Assembly: GCF_032197885.1 (NCBI RefSeq)
Contig: NZ_CP134159.1
Location: 2,108,001 to 2,172,000, forward strand
Direction of reading: 5' to 3'
DNA length: 64,000 bases
Source of the DNA: Levilactobacillus namurensis
GTDB taxonomy: Bacteria; Bacillota; Bacilli; Lactobacillales; Lactobacillaceae
Shown: piece by piece, positions 7,826-15,834 of the stretch
Numbering within the stretch: the stretch's first letter is position 1
How the letters are laid out: each line of letters starts with the position of its first letter
Made by a program: the position numbers and the translations under genes
Notes under the pieces: model-generated
Databases searched by the model: none
What the model saw: the letters and a program-made list of their open reading frames with translations, nothing else
Told to the model about the DNA's origin: nothing

Positions 7826-8974
7826 TTAGTTCTTCCGGTTCTTCTTAGGTTTTTGATCTTCGATGCCCCGGTCGGAATGAACTGGTTTGGCAAAGATCAT
7901 TCGGCCCGCGTCGGTCTGAATGGCACTGGTGACCACCACGTCAAGTTGCTTGTTAATGAAGTACTTACCGTCTTCGACCACCACCATGGTACCGTCGTCG
8001 AGGTAAGCGACCCCCTGCTGCCGTTCCGTCCCGTTCTTAACCACCATCACGTGTAAGTTCTCCCCGGGAATGACCCGTGGCTTCAACGCGTTCGCTAACG
8101 AGTTGATGTTTAAGACCTGGACGTTTTGGAACTGGATGACCTTGTTCAAGTTGTAATCGTTGGTGACGATCACCCCACCGTTCTTCTTGGCCAGGGCAAT
8201 CAACTTACTGTCTACTTCGGGAATATCCTCAAAGTCGCCTTCGTACATCTCAATGGGCATCACGTGTTCATTTTGCAGCTTGTTCAAGATATCCAAGCCC
8301 CGTCGGCCCCGGACCCGCTTCACGGAATCACTAGAGTCCGCAATGTACTGTAATTCATACAGGACAAAATTGGGGACCAACAACGTTCCTTCCAAGAACC
8401 CCGTCTTCGCTAAATCATAGATACGACCATCGATTAAGATGTTTGTATCTAAAATCTTATAGTGGTGAAAATTCGGTTCAGGTTGCTTATCAATGACCTT
8501 CTCACTGGCTTCTTCGGCCGCCTTCTTGCTCCGTGACTGGAACAGCTTACGCCATTCTTCGCCCCGGATCTTGCTCAGACGCGTTCCCAACCGAAAGCCA
8601 AAGTACCCCAGCAGAATCATCAAGATCCACGGGATAATCGTACTGATCAGTAAAGATGGCACCCGGAACAGGAATTGCGAGATCAACAGCGCTAACGCCA
8701 GGCCCACAATCGTCAACAGACTCCCAAAGATAATCGTCATGGGGTCCTGCTTGTTCAGGTAGCCTTCCACCCGACTGATCAGCCGCAGGAAGCTCTTCGC
8801 AAAAATGGCCCCGAGAATGAGAAAAATAATAGCACCAAGCAAAATATTAACAATAACGTTATCAACGAGAAGACTCTTCACTCCAAAGAGGAGCCAAGTC
8901 CGTGGTAGGTAAGCTGCGCCTAGCACACCGCCAATGATTGCAAAGATCACTAATACGACTGTTCGTTTATGCAT
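7826..8974 (-). CDS. yacL: Membrane-anchored PIN/TRAM domain protein (YacL-like)
   Basis: 382 aa. Four hydrophobic segments fill roughly residues 5-130. A PIN nuclease domain follows, opening with KILDTNILIDGRIYDL and carrying further acids in SSDSVKRVRGRRG and TNDYNLNKV. The C-terminus is a TRAM RNA-binding domain (GENLHVMVVKNG...). The build suggests a membrane-tethered RNase; the substrate is not known to me. A strong GGAGGTGA lies 6 nt before the ATG. The order radA-yacL-gltX is common in Firmicutes. Confidence 0.9.
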   Translation of the reverse strand: MHKRTVVLVIFAIIGGVLGAAYLPRTWLLFGVKSLLVDNVIVNILLGAIIFLILGAIFAKSFLRLISRVEGYLNKQDPMTIIFGSLLTIVGLALALLISQFLFRVPSLLISTIIPWILMILLGYFGFRLGTRLSKIRGEEWRKLFQSRSKKAAEEASEKVIDKQPEPNFHHYKILDTNILIDGRIYDLAKTGFLEGTLLVPNFVLYELQYIADSSDSVKRVRGRRGLDILNKLQNEHVMPIEMYEGDFEDIPEVDSKLIALAKKNGGVIVTNDYNLNKVIQFQNVQVLNINSLANALKPRVIPGENLHVMVVKNGTERQQGVAYLDDGTMVVVEDGKYFINKQLDVVVTSAIQTDAGRMIFAKPVHSDRGIEDQKPKKNRKN

Positions 8975-9010
8975 GTTTCTTCACCTCCCTTCAAAGGGGA
9001 CTTGCACCCC

Positions 9011-10384
9011 CTAGACTCCTAAGGCCAACTTCAACGTTTGGCGTAAAGTCGACACACCGACCACGTCAATCCCCGTTGGTGGCGTCCATCCCTGTAAATT
9101 ATTCTTCGGCACAAAGATCCGCTGGAAGCCTAACTTCTTGGCTTCGGCGACCCGTTGTTCGATCCGGCTGACCCGCCGAATCTCACCGGTCAATCCCACT
9201 TCGCCCACGAAACAATCCGTTGGGGCGGTGGCCGTATCCCGGTAACTCGATGCGATACTAATGGCGATTGCCAAGTCGATGGCCGGCTCGTCCAGCTTAA
9301 CGCCCCCGGCCGCCTTCAAGAAGGCGTCTTGGTTCTGGAGCATCAGGTTAGCCCGTTTCTCCAGGACCGCCATCAACAGGGAGACCCGGTTGCGGTCCAA
9401 GCCACTCGCCGTGCGTTGGGCATTCCCAAAGACCGACGGCGTAATCAATGCTTGGACTTCGACCAAAATTGGCCGGGTCCCTTCCATCGAGACCACGATT
9501 GCCGAACCCGTCGCGTCCTTCAAGCGTTCCTCCAAGAAAATCTCCGAAGGATTGGCCACTTCGTAGAGGCCCCCCTCGCGCATCTCAAAGATGCCCAGCT
9601 CGTTGGTCGAGCCGAACCGGTTCTTGACCGCCCGCAGAATTCGGTAGGTGTGATGCATGTCCCCTTCGAAGTATAGGACCGTATCCACCATGTGTTCCAG
9701 AATCTTCGGACCAGCGATGGCACCGCCCTTAGTCACGTGACCCACCACAAAAATCGTGATGCCGTTGGTCTTGGCAATCTGCATCAATTCACCGGTGACC
9801 GCTCGGATCTGGGAGACCGACCCAATTGCCGACTCGATGCCGGGCGCCTGCATGGTCTGAACCGAATCAATCACCACGTAGTCCGGGTGCATCTCTTCAA
9901 TGTTAGCTCGGATACTGGCCATATCCGTCTCGGGATACAGGTAGAGGTTGTCGGCGTTGACCACCAACCGGTCCGCCCGCATCTTGATCTGGCTGGCACT
10001 TTCTTCTCCGGACACGTAGAGGACTTTTCCCCCGGTCGCACTCAGTTGACCGGAGACCTGCAGCAACAGCGTTGACTTTCCAATTCCGGGATCTCCCCCG
10101 ATAAGGATCAGGGAACCCGGAACGATGCCGCCCCCTAGTACCCGGTTAAGTTCCTCCATCTGAGTCTTGACCCGGGTCTCGGTCGTGTGTTTAACTTCGC
10201 GCATCAATTGTGGCCGTGAATGTTCGCCAGTCACCGTGACCCGCGTCGACTGGGGTTTCGCCACCGGCGTCACGACTTCTTCGACCATGGTATTCCACTC
10301 GCCACAGTTGGGACAACGCCCCAAATACCGGGGTGAGCTGTAATCACAATTCTGACAAACATATTTAGTCTTCGCTTTAGCCAC
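9011..10384 (-). CDS. radA: DNA repair protein RadA
   Basis: 457 aa. RadA is a RecA-like helicase that promotes branch migration in recombination. Seen: a four-Cys zinc finger at the start (CQNC at 10-13, CPNC at 24-27), Walker [11 protein letters not shown], the KNRFG motif, and a C-terminal Lon-like domain with [12 protein letters not shown] chose the GTG at 10384, because AGGGGG lies 6 nt upstream of it. The ATG two codons earlier would touch that ribosome binding site. Confidence 0.95.
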   Translation of the reverse strand: MAKAKTKYVCQNCDYSSPRYLGRCPNCGEWNTMVEEVVTPVAKPQSTRVTVTGEHSRPQLMREVKHTTETRVKTQMEELNRVLGGGIVPGSLILIGGDPGIGKSTLLLQVSGQLSATGGKVLYVSGEESASQIKMRADRLVVNADNLYLYPETDMASIRANIEEMHPDYVVIDSVQTMQAPGIESAIGSVSQIRAVTGELMQIAKTNGITIFVVGHVTKGGAIAGPKILEHMVDTVLYFEGDMHHTYRILRAVKNRFGSTNELGIFEMREGGLYEVANPSEIFLEERLKDATGSAIVVSMEGTRPILVEVQALITPSVFGNAQRTASGLDRNRVSLLMAVLEKRANLMLQNQDAFLKAAGGVKLDEPAIDLAIAISIASSYRDTATAPTDCFVGEVGLTGEIRRVSRIEQRVAEAKKLGFQRIFVPKNNLQGWTPPTGIDVVGVSTLRQTLKLALGV

Positions 10385-10477
10385 GTGCATCCCCCTAATC
10401 TCGTATTCTTTCTACTGTATATTCTAGCATACCCAGCGGGTCTTCCCCCACTAGTCCGTTACGGCATTTGCAAAGTC

Positions 10478-11020
10478 TTAACGTTCGTCGCTCGACCCAA
10501 AGCCTCCCTGCCGTTGGGCCTGAGGAACCTGTTCGGCATCGGCCAGTCGAAACGGCATGAAGATGCCCTGGGCAATCCGTTGACCCTTGCGAATCGTGAC
10601 GTCACTGAGGCCCACGTTGACCAGTTGAACGAAGATTTCCCCTTCGTTTTTATCATTATTATAGTAGTCGGCATCGATCACCCCGACCCCGTTCGGCAAG
10701 ATCAAGTTATGCTTCAGCGGATTACTGGACCGGTTCGCCAGCAGCAAGACCTCATCCGGTTGCATGTACGCCTTGATCCCCGTCGGTACCAGGTACGGCT
10801 TTAAGTCGTGTTGTCCCGCCGTGAGTTCCGCCGTCGTCAGGGGGTCCCGGTGCCGTAGCCGCTTAAAGGCGTGCAAGACGTCGTGCCGCCAAATGGAGGG
10901 TAACGTAAAATCCTCGGCACATTCAAAATCATAGCCGGCCGATTGTTGGGTCGTCCGGTAAGGTAGGTGGAGCCCCTGGTCAGCGTACTTACTGACTACT
11001 TCAAATCCTCGTTGCTTCAT
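10478..11020 (-). CDS. dut: dUTP diphosphatase
   Basis: 180 aa trimeric dUTPase that hydrolyses dUTP to dUMP and keeps uracil out of DNA. The conserved motifs are AGYDFECAED, NRSSNPLKHN, GVIDADYYNN, GQRIAQGIF and the C-terminal RQGGFGSS. An insert after motif 1 (WRHDVLHAFKRLRHRD) makes it longer than the classical 145-150 aa form, as in several lactobacilli. AGAGG is about 9 nt before the ATG. Transcribed towards radA across 93 bp. Confidence 0.93.
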   Translation of the reverse strand: MKQRGFEVVSKYADQGLHLPYRTTQQSAGYDFECAEDFTLPSIWRHDVLHAFKRLRHRDPLTTAELTAGQHDLKPYLVPTGIKAYMQPDEVLLLANRSSNPLKHNLILPNGVGVIDADYYNNDKNEGEIFVQLVNVGLSDVTIRKGQRIAQGIFMPFRLADAEQVPQAQRQGGFGSSDER

Positions 11021-11124
11021 CTTATTCTTCCTCTCTATCCACTGATTGAGAATCGACTCTCTTAACTAGGATAAGCATCCCGCCACCAGATTACCAGTAA
11101 AAGCTTTCCATCCGTGAAAAGCAG

Positions 11125-11153
11125 TTGACAAGCCGCCGGTGATAGACCAAAAT
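11125..11153 (+). promoter_or_regulatory. Promoter of the acetyltransferase-like gene
   Basis: TTGACA (11125-11130) and CAAAAT (11148-11153) are 17 bp apart; the gene starts at 11190. Confidence 0.55.
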
Positions 11154-11189
11154 CAAGGGGAGTCCTTAGACAAGAAGGGAGCCCTTACC

Positions 11190-11522
11190 ATGGCATTACG
11201 GGAAGAACCTGGTCGCCTCACGATTCTAGACGACAACCGGTTAATGGCTAGTCTGCACTACCTGACCCTTTCGGCGGACAGCTGGGTCCTCGAACAGATC
11301 TTTGTCCGTCCCAACCAGCCCGTCAGCCTAGCTGTGGAGCTGATTAAACGTTTTACCCAGCTCGTCACAGCTGCTCAGGTCACCATCAAGTTACTGGACC
11401 CATACGCCAAACGTTACTTTGCGGCGCATCCCGCGCCAACGTTGGTGGCCGCCCACCAGCTTCCCGTCCAGGGAGCTACTGCGGTCCGGCCAGTCGCCCT
11501 TACAGCGCACCCCACGGAATAG
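11190..11522 (+). CDS. Small GNAT-like N-acetyltransferase (YjdJ type)
   Basis: 110 aa from the ATG at 11190 (MALREEPGRLTIL), which has AGGGAG 8 nt upstream. The protein shows the compact GNAT layout: a beta strand with RLMASLHYLTL, a central strand (SWVLEQIFVRP), a long helix, and the late motif LLDPYAKRYFAAHPAP typical of YjdJ-type single-domain proteins. The acyl acceptor is unknown. It stands alone. Confidence 0.7.
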   Translation: MALREEPGRLTILDDNRLMASLHYLTLSADSWVLEQIFVRPNQPVSLAVELIKRFTQLVTAAQVTIKLLDPYAKRYFAAHPAPTLVAAHQLPVQGATAVRPVALTAHPTE

Positions 11523-11722
11523 GCGTCACGGGGAGCGCCATCGTCCCCAGACATTCTAGGCTAAAAAAACTAGAAAGAAGGCACGGCTGCTACTGAAGTT
11601 TCCCTAGCCCCCGTCCAGAATGTCTCCTTAACCATCACTCATCAGACCCGCGGCTAGGCGGGCGCGGTCCGACCGTCATCAACGGCCACCGTCACTTAGT
11701 TATCAGTAGCAGTCACGCATCC
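11523..11722 (+). promoter_or_regulatory. Structured leader upstream of rpiA, pseudoknot-like
   Basis: This 200-bp gap contains two interleaved complementary pairs: 11549-11557 with 11617-11625 (9 bp, AGACATTCT/AGAATGTCT), and 11587-11596 with 11703-11712 (10 bp, CTGCTACTGA/TCAGTAGCAG). The order A-B-A'-B' is a pseudoknot topology. The last arm ends 10 nt before the rpiA ATG, and no clear Shine-Dalgarno sequence is present there. A short alternative stem (TTCTAG/CTAGAA) competes with the first pair. Confidence 0.4.
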
Positions 11723-12409
11723 ATGGATCAAAACGCATTAAAGGCCCTCGTTGGCCAAGAAGCCGTTAAGTACGTCGAAGACGGCATGATTTTAGGCATC
11801 GGCACCGGCTCAACCGTTCGGTACATGATCGACGCCCTGGGGGAACGGGTCGCTAAGGAAGGCCTCCACATCGTTGGGGTGGCCACTTCCGACCGGTCCG
11901 CTAAGCAAGCCGAATCGCTGGGCATCACCATCAAGCAGCTCGACCAAGTGGACCACATTGACCTCACAATCGATGGCGCCGATGAAATCGACGACAACTT
12001 CCAAGGCATCAAGGGTGGCGGGGCCGCCCACCTCTGGGAAAAGATTGTGGCCATCAACTCCACCAAGAACATGTGGATCGTAGACGAAAGCAAGTTGGTC
12101 CACCACTTGGGCAAGTTCCCGTTACCCCTGGAAGTCATTCCGTTCGGCTCCACGCACGTCTTGGAAAAATTAGACGGGATGGGCTTACACCCTGAATTCC
12201 GGATGACCGAAGACGGTCACCACGTACTGACCGATTCGAAGAACTACATTATCGATCTGCACCTGGGACGCATTGACCACCCCCACGAACTGGCCAACAC
12301 CTTGAACGGTATCGTGGGCGTCGTGGAACACGGCCTCTTCTTAGACCTGGTCAACACCGTTATCGTGGGTCGTCAGGACGGTCCCGAAGTCTTAAACGCT
12401 CGCGACTAA
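11723..12409 (+). CDS. rpiA: Ribose-5-phosphate isomerase A
   Basis: 228 aa enzyme interconverting ribose 5-phosphate and ribulose 5-phosphate in the pentose phosphate pathway. Seen: the phosphate loop [10 protein letters not shown], the catalytic IDGADEID, and the [11 protein letters not shown] loop. The ATG at 11723 has no convincing ribosome binding site; the preceding bases are part of a possible long-range stem. It is a single-gene unit with its own terminator. Confidence 0.95.
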   Translation: MDQNALKALVGQEAVKYVEDGMILGIGTGSTVRYMIDALGERVAKEGLHIVGVATSDRSAKQAESLGITIKQLDQVDHIDLTIDGADEIDDNFQGIKGGGAAHLWEKIVAINSTKNMWIVDESKLVHHLGKFPLPLEVIPFGSTHVLEKLDGMGLHPEFRMTEDGHHVLTDSKNYIIDLHLGRIDHPHELANTLNGIVGVVEHGLFLDLVNTVIVGRQDGPEVLNARD

Positions 12410-12468
12410 ACTTCTTATCATCAGGTCACCCGCGTTTATCAATTTGTTAATCATAACGTCACTATCTC

Positions 12469-12498
12469 GAGCCTGGGCCAACCGCCTAGGCTCTTTTT
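12469..12498 (+). terminator. Terminator of rpiA
   Basis: GAGCCT and AGGCTC arms with an inner GG/CC pair, followed by TTTTT. Confidence 0.85.
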
Positions 12499-12556
12499 GG
12501 GCATCCACGACTATCTGGCGGTGTCGCACATACGTTTAGTTAAAGTATAGATTGTG

Positions 12557-12602
12557 CGCCTTACCGGTTGGCTCTGAAGAGGCTGGCCGTCCGGTAAGGC
12601 GG
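12557..12602. repeat. Remnant of the structured repeat family (E6)
   Basis: An 11-bp perfect inverted repeat, CGCCTTACCGG (12557-12567) and CCGGTAAGGCG (12591-12601). These are two class I tails facing each other with almost no core between them, so this looks like a collapsed or deleted copy. Confidence 0.6.
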
Positions 12603-12643
12603 ATGACAGAGAGAATGTTCAATCTTCAACGTCACATTAATTC

Positions 12644-12676
12644 AAAAAAAGACCTCACCCCAAACGGGATAAGGTC
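12644..12676 (-). terminator. Terminator of the candidate small RNA
   Basis: 11-bp stem with a GTTT loop and a U7 tract; no coding gene on this strand ends here. Confidence 0.8.
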
Positions 12677-12848
12677 GCAGTGGCGGCTTGCATGAATAAG
12701 ACCGTCAAATGTCTTTTAGCCATGGTGAAAGCCAACCAATTGTATGATTACTCATACCACGGACTCAAGGTCCAATAAGGCTTGCACCTTATAAAGTGAA
12801 TTCTAGCAGTCTCACGTTGCTATTTCCAATTAGAATCACCGAGAGATA
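12644..12848 (-). ncRNA. Candidate small RNA with its own terminator, unidentified
   Basis: No gene lies here. Read on the minus strand the stretch ends in a strong hairpin (GACCTTATCCC-GTTT-GGGGTGAGGTC, 12651-12676) followed by seven T. Upstream it can fold further: GGTGCAAGCC with GGCTTTCACC, an inner GGAC-CTTGA-GTCC hairpin, a GTATGA-GTAA-TCATAC hairpin, and AAGAC/GTCTT near the end. At about 200 nt the size would suit 6S RNA, but I cannot match it to a known family. The 5' end is a guess. Its promoter is not clear. Confidence 0.5.
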
Positions 12849-12867
12849 CTATTTTGTGTGCGCTCAA

Positions 12868-13029
12868 TTTAGCCGTGAGGGCGGCCCTGAAGGGGCTCAG
12901 TGGTGTCGTTTGGGTTATTCGGGGTTCTTTCCCGGATTACCCAAAGGCCGAGCTTGAAGACCTGGCACTTTCAGGGCTTCAAGTCGTGCCCACCACGTTC
13001 CAGCCCCTTCAGGACCAACCGGTAAGGCG
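12868..13029 (+). repeat. Structured intergenic repeat, class I, copy E5
   Basis: 162 bp. The head GCCGTGAGGGCGGCC and tail ACCGGTAAGGCG match E1 and E4. The closing helix (GGCCCTGAAGGGGCT with AGCCCCTTCAGGACC) and hairpin 3 (CTTGAAG 12953-12959 with CTTCAAG 12977-12983) have different sequences from E1 and E4 yet still pair. This copy is single, not in a head-to-head pair. Confidence 0.82.
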
Positions 13030-13067
13030 AATACTTCCACAATCTGCCCTTGACTAAACATAGGAAA

Positions 13068-13105
13068 GGAGTTTGGGACAAAACGCCCAAACTCCTGTTA
13101 TTTTT
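13068..13105 (+). terminator. Terminator-like hairpin
   Basis: GGAGTTTGGG and CCCAAACTCC (10 bp perfect) around ACAAAACG, then TGTTATTTTT. It follows repeat E5; no gene upstream on this strand ends nearby. Confidence 0.55.
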
Positions 13106-13134
13106 GATGATAACACTACGGTGCTGAAACATGC

Positions 13135-13172
13135 GACCCAAGGCAGCTAGCTCCGCTTAACCGCCTTGGGTC
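13135..13172. repeat. Inverted repeat downstream of the membrane protein gene
   Basis: GACCCAAGGC (13135-13144) and GCCTTGGGTC (13163-13172) are perfect complements. No T-run follows on either strand, so a terminator role is uncertain. Confidence 0.5.
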
Positions 13173-13198
13173 CCACTCTCAATCTTAGTCTATTTGGC

Positions 13199-14122
13199 TT
13201 AACGAACCTCTGAATTTTCGACGGCCGGGCGGGCGTCCCACCAGTCCCGCACCCGGTGAACGGCCAGTAGTGACCCCAAGAAGAAGGCCGCGGCGAGTCC
13301 CGCCGATAGGGGCAGTACCCTAAACATATCTGCTGGCAGGACCAACGCCAATAACGGAAAGGCGTAGGCGGCCGGGAGCTTCAAGCGTAAAACCTGTAGC
13401 CAGATAAACACTAGCGGCAACGTAACCAGCGTCGCGAGTGCCCAGGTGCCAATCAGGACGTGGACCGCAAAGCCCAAGGTCGCCGCCCCAGTCAACGCCA
13501 GCCACTGCCGTCCCGCTAACTTAGCGGTGTACTGTGGTTTCTGCAAGACTTCAAAGAAGACCACCAATACCGGTGGAATCCCCGCCATCTGAGGGACCCC
13601 TGCTAACCAGACACCCGCGACCCAGAGACTGACCAGTACCACGAATAGCCCCATATGCCGACCTTGAATGGGCTCTCCGGCCGCACTCTGTCGGAATTGT
13701 CCTTGGGCGTAGACTCCCAGCATCAGGCATAACGTGAAAATCAGAATGGCCGCGATAAAGGACCAGTGAGTCGCGTTGATAATGATGGGCAACAACCCAG
13801 TCGCAAATGACGGCGCTAAATTGGATTTCAGGCCCCACAACAGGACCAGCATCAGGAGCAACCCTAACCAAATTTTCGCCGGGTACGCCCAGGGAAGCTG
13901 GTTGATCAAGAACCCAATGATGGCCGTTCCCGAAGGCGCCAGGAAGATCTTACTGGGTTGATGAATCCAACTTGGATTCTGGTAGATCCAAGTGCCGGCG
14001 GTCAATGCCCCGATTTCCGGTAGAATCAATTCTTGATCGTGTAAGATGGTGGCACTCACCACCATCAGCAGCACAAAGGCAAACCCCAATCCATAATGGC
14101 GTACTTCTAATCGATGACCCAT
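13199..14122 (-). CDS. Multi-pass membrane protein of unknown function
   Basis: 307 aa, mostly hydrophobic, with about nine likely membrane segments spread from residue 10 to 290 and a short charged C-terminus (VHRVRDWWDARPAVENSEVR). A soluble-looking patch (GTWIYQNPSWIHQPSK) follows the first segment. I do not recognise the family with confidence; it faintly recalls HPP-type integral membrane proteins. AGGAGG lies 7 nt before the ATG. It is a single-gene unit with its own promoter. Confidence 0.7.
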   Translation of the reverse strand: MGHRLEVRHYGLGFAFVLLMVVSATILHDQELILPEIGALTAGTWIYQNPSWIHQPSKIFLAPSGTAIIGFLINQLPWAYPAKIWLGLLLMLVLLWGLKSNLAPSFATGLLPIIINATHWSFIAAILIFTLCLMLGVYAQGQFRQSAAGEPIQGRHMGLFVVLVSLWVAGVWLAGVPQMAGIPPVLVVFFEVLQKPQYTAKLAGRQWLALTGAATLGFAVHVLIGTWALATLVTLPLVFIWLQVLRLKLPAAYAFPLLALVLPADMFRVLPLSAGLAAAFFLGSLLAVHRVRDWWDARPAVENSEVR

Positions 14123-14174
14123 AACTTCCTCCTAACGCCCGCAGGCTTTCATGATTTTTTGCAAACTGCCTAGC

Positions 14175-14203
14175 AGTGTACCATAGATGAAAGCTCGTTT
14201 CAA
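14175..14203 (-). promoter_or_regulatory. Promoter of the membrane protein gene
   Basis: On the minus strand TTGAAA (14203-14198) and TACACT (14180-14175) are 17 bp apart. Confidence 0.55.
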
Positions 14204-14340
14204 AAATGACTTTCTAAATGTAAGCTGTTCCACTATTTTTCAAAATGAGAAGTGTCGCCTTTCCATTTACGCGTTCTGGTCGACCGTCACCCGATCGATG
14301 GTCAACCTTGCTTACCGGCCATGAGTTTTCCAGAACCCAT

Positions 14341-14368
14341 TCAAAAGATGAGAAGATTGGAGTACAAT
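14341..14368 (+). promoter_or_regulatory. Promoter candidate for pepC
   Basis: TTCAAA (14341-14346) and TACAAT (14363-14368), 16 bp apart, about 28 bp before the GTG start. Confidence 0.45.
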
Positions 14369-14395
14369 GATAAAATAGTGAGGAGAGTGAAGATA

Positions 14396-15730
14396 GTGAG
14401 TAAAGAAATCACTGCAGCCCAAACCGCTGCGTACCAAAAAGAACTAGCGAACGATACCAACGCTCAAGTGTTGGAACGGGCCGTTAGCCATCAAGGGATT
14501 TTAGCAACTGCCGCCGACTTTGCGTCAGACCGGGATATGACCCCCGTCTTCTCCATTGACTTGGATACCGGTAAAGTTGCGAACCAAAAGCAAAGTGGCC
14601 GGTGCTGGATGTTCGCCGCATTAAACACCATGCGGCACCACCTTGCCGACCTCTTCAAGTTAAGCGACTTCGAATTATCCCAAAACTACACCAACTTCTG
14701 GGACAAGTTCGAAAAGGCTAACTACTTCTACGAAAACGTCTTGGCAACTGCCGACCAACCAACGTCTAGCCGGAAGGTTGCCTTCTTAATGGCGACCCCC
14801 CAACAAGACGGTGGTCAATGGGACATGCTGTGCGCCATCATCGAAAAGTATGGGATCGTGCCTAAGTCCGTTATGCCTGAAACTTACAACAGTTCTAAGT
14901 CCAGCGAGCTCAACAAGACGTTGAACTTGAAGCTGCGGAAGGACGCCGTGGTCTTACGGAAGTTAGTGGCTGATAACGCCAGTGCTGACGATATCGCCGC
15001 TGCTAAGGACAAGATGTTAAAGGAAGACTACCGCATCTTAAGCTTTGCCTTAGGCGAACCCGTCTCCGAATTCGACTTTGAATACCGCGACGATGACAAG
15101 AACTACCACATCGACAAGGGCTTGACGCCGAAGAGCTTCTTCGACAAGTACGTGGGCTGGAACTTATCCGACTACGTCTCCATCATCAACGCCCCTACTG
15201 CTGACAAGCCTTACAACCACACCTACACGGTGGAAATGTTAGGTAACGTCGTGGGTGGTCGTTCCGTTAAGCACTTGAACGTCTCCATGGCTGACTTCAA
15301 ACAACTGGCCATCAAGCAGCTCCAAGCGGGTCAATCCGTCTGGTTCGGTTGTGATGTGGGTCAAGAATCTGACCGGCAAAAAGGGATCATGGATCCTAAC
15401 TACTACCACCAAGACGACCTCTTCAACGTGGACTTCGACCTTTCTAAGGCTGACAAGTTGGACTACGGCGAAAGCATGATGACGCACGCCATGGTCCTGA
15501 CTGGTGTCGACCTGGTCGATGGTCAACCTACGAAGTGGAAGGTTGAAAACTCTTGGGGTGAAAAAGTCGGAACTAAGGGTTACTTCGTGATGAGTGACGC
15601 TTGGATGGACAAGTACTGCTACCAAGTCGTGGTCAACAAGCAATTCCTGCCTGATGACTTACGGAAGATTCAAGAGACGGAAGAACCAACCGTCTTAGCC
15701 CCTTGGGATCCAATGGGTGCGTTAGCTTAA
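14396..15730 (+). CDS. pepC: Aminopeptidase C (cysteine bleomycin-hydrolase family)
   Basis: 444 aa, the usual PepC length, from a GTG at 14396 (SKEITAAQTAAYQ) with AGGAG 10 nt upstream. PepC is a cytoplasmic hexameric aminopeptidase that degrades peptides imported during growth on proteins. The papain-like triad is visible: Cys70 in QSGRCWMFAALN, His in MMTHAMVLTGV and Asn in VENSWGE. The frame extends 48 codons upstream, but that part overlaps the promoter and has no ribosome binding site. Codon use is that of a highly expressed gene. Confidence 0.96.
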   Translation: MSKEITAAQTAAYQKELANDTNAQVLERAVSHQGILATAADFASDRDMTPVFSIDLDTGKVANQKQSGRCWMFAALNTMRHHLADLFKLSDFELSQNYTNFWDKFEKANYFYENVLATADQPTSSRKVAFLMATPQQDGGQWDMLCAIIEKYGIVPKSVMPETYNSSKSSELNKTLNLKLRKDAVVLRKLVADNASADDIAAAKDKMLKEDYRILSFALGEPVSEFDFEYRDDDKNYHIDKGLTPKSFFDKYVGWNLSDYVSIINAPTADKPYNHTYTVEMLGNVVGGRSVKHLNVSMADFKQLAIKQLQAGQSVWFGCDVGQESDRQKGIMDPNYYHQDDLFNVDFDLSKADKLDYGESMMTHAMVLTGVDLVDGQPTKWKVENSWGEKVGTKGYFVMSDAWMDKYCYQVVVNKQFLPDDLRKIQETEEPTVLAPWDPMGALA

Positions 15731-15750
15731 TCTGGTTGAACGTTAAACGA

Positions 15751-15812
15751 TTCAAAACAAGCGGCATAGGTGTGCTCCAACGGAGTGTACCTATGCCGCT
15801 TGTTTTGAATTT
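15751..15812 (+). terminator. Terminator of pepC, 21-bp perfect stem
   Basis: 15751-15771 and 15789-15809 are perfect complements with a CTCC/GGAG mini-stem in the loop. The stem itself contains A4 and T4 runs, so it can end transcription on both strands. Confidence 0.85.
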
Positions 15813-15834
15813 ATCTATTAGGTAGATTGCAAAT

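Noticed and set aside
11523..11722. Known riboswitch or T-box upstream of rpiA
   Set aside because: No signature of a class I know could be found; only the interleaved complementary pairs are supported.
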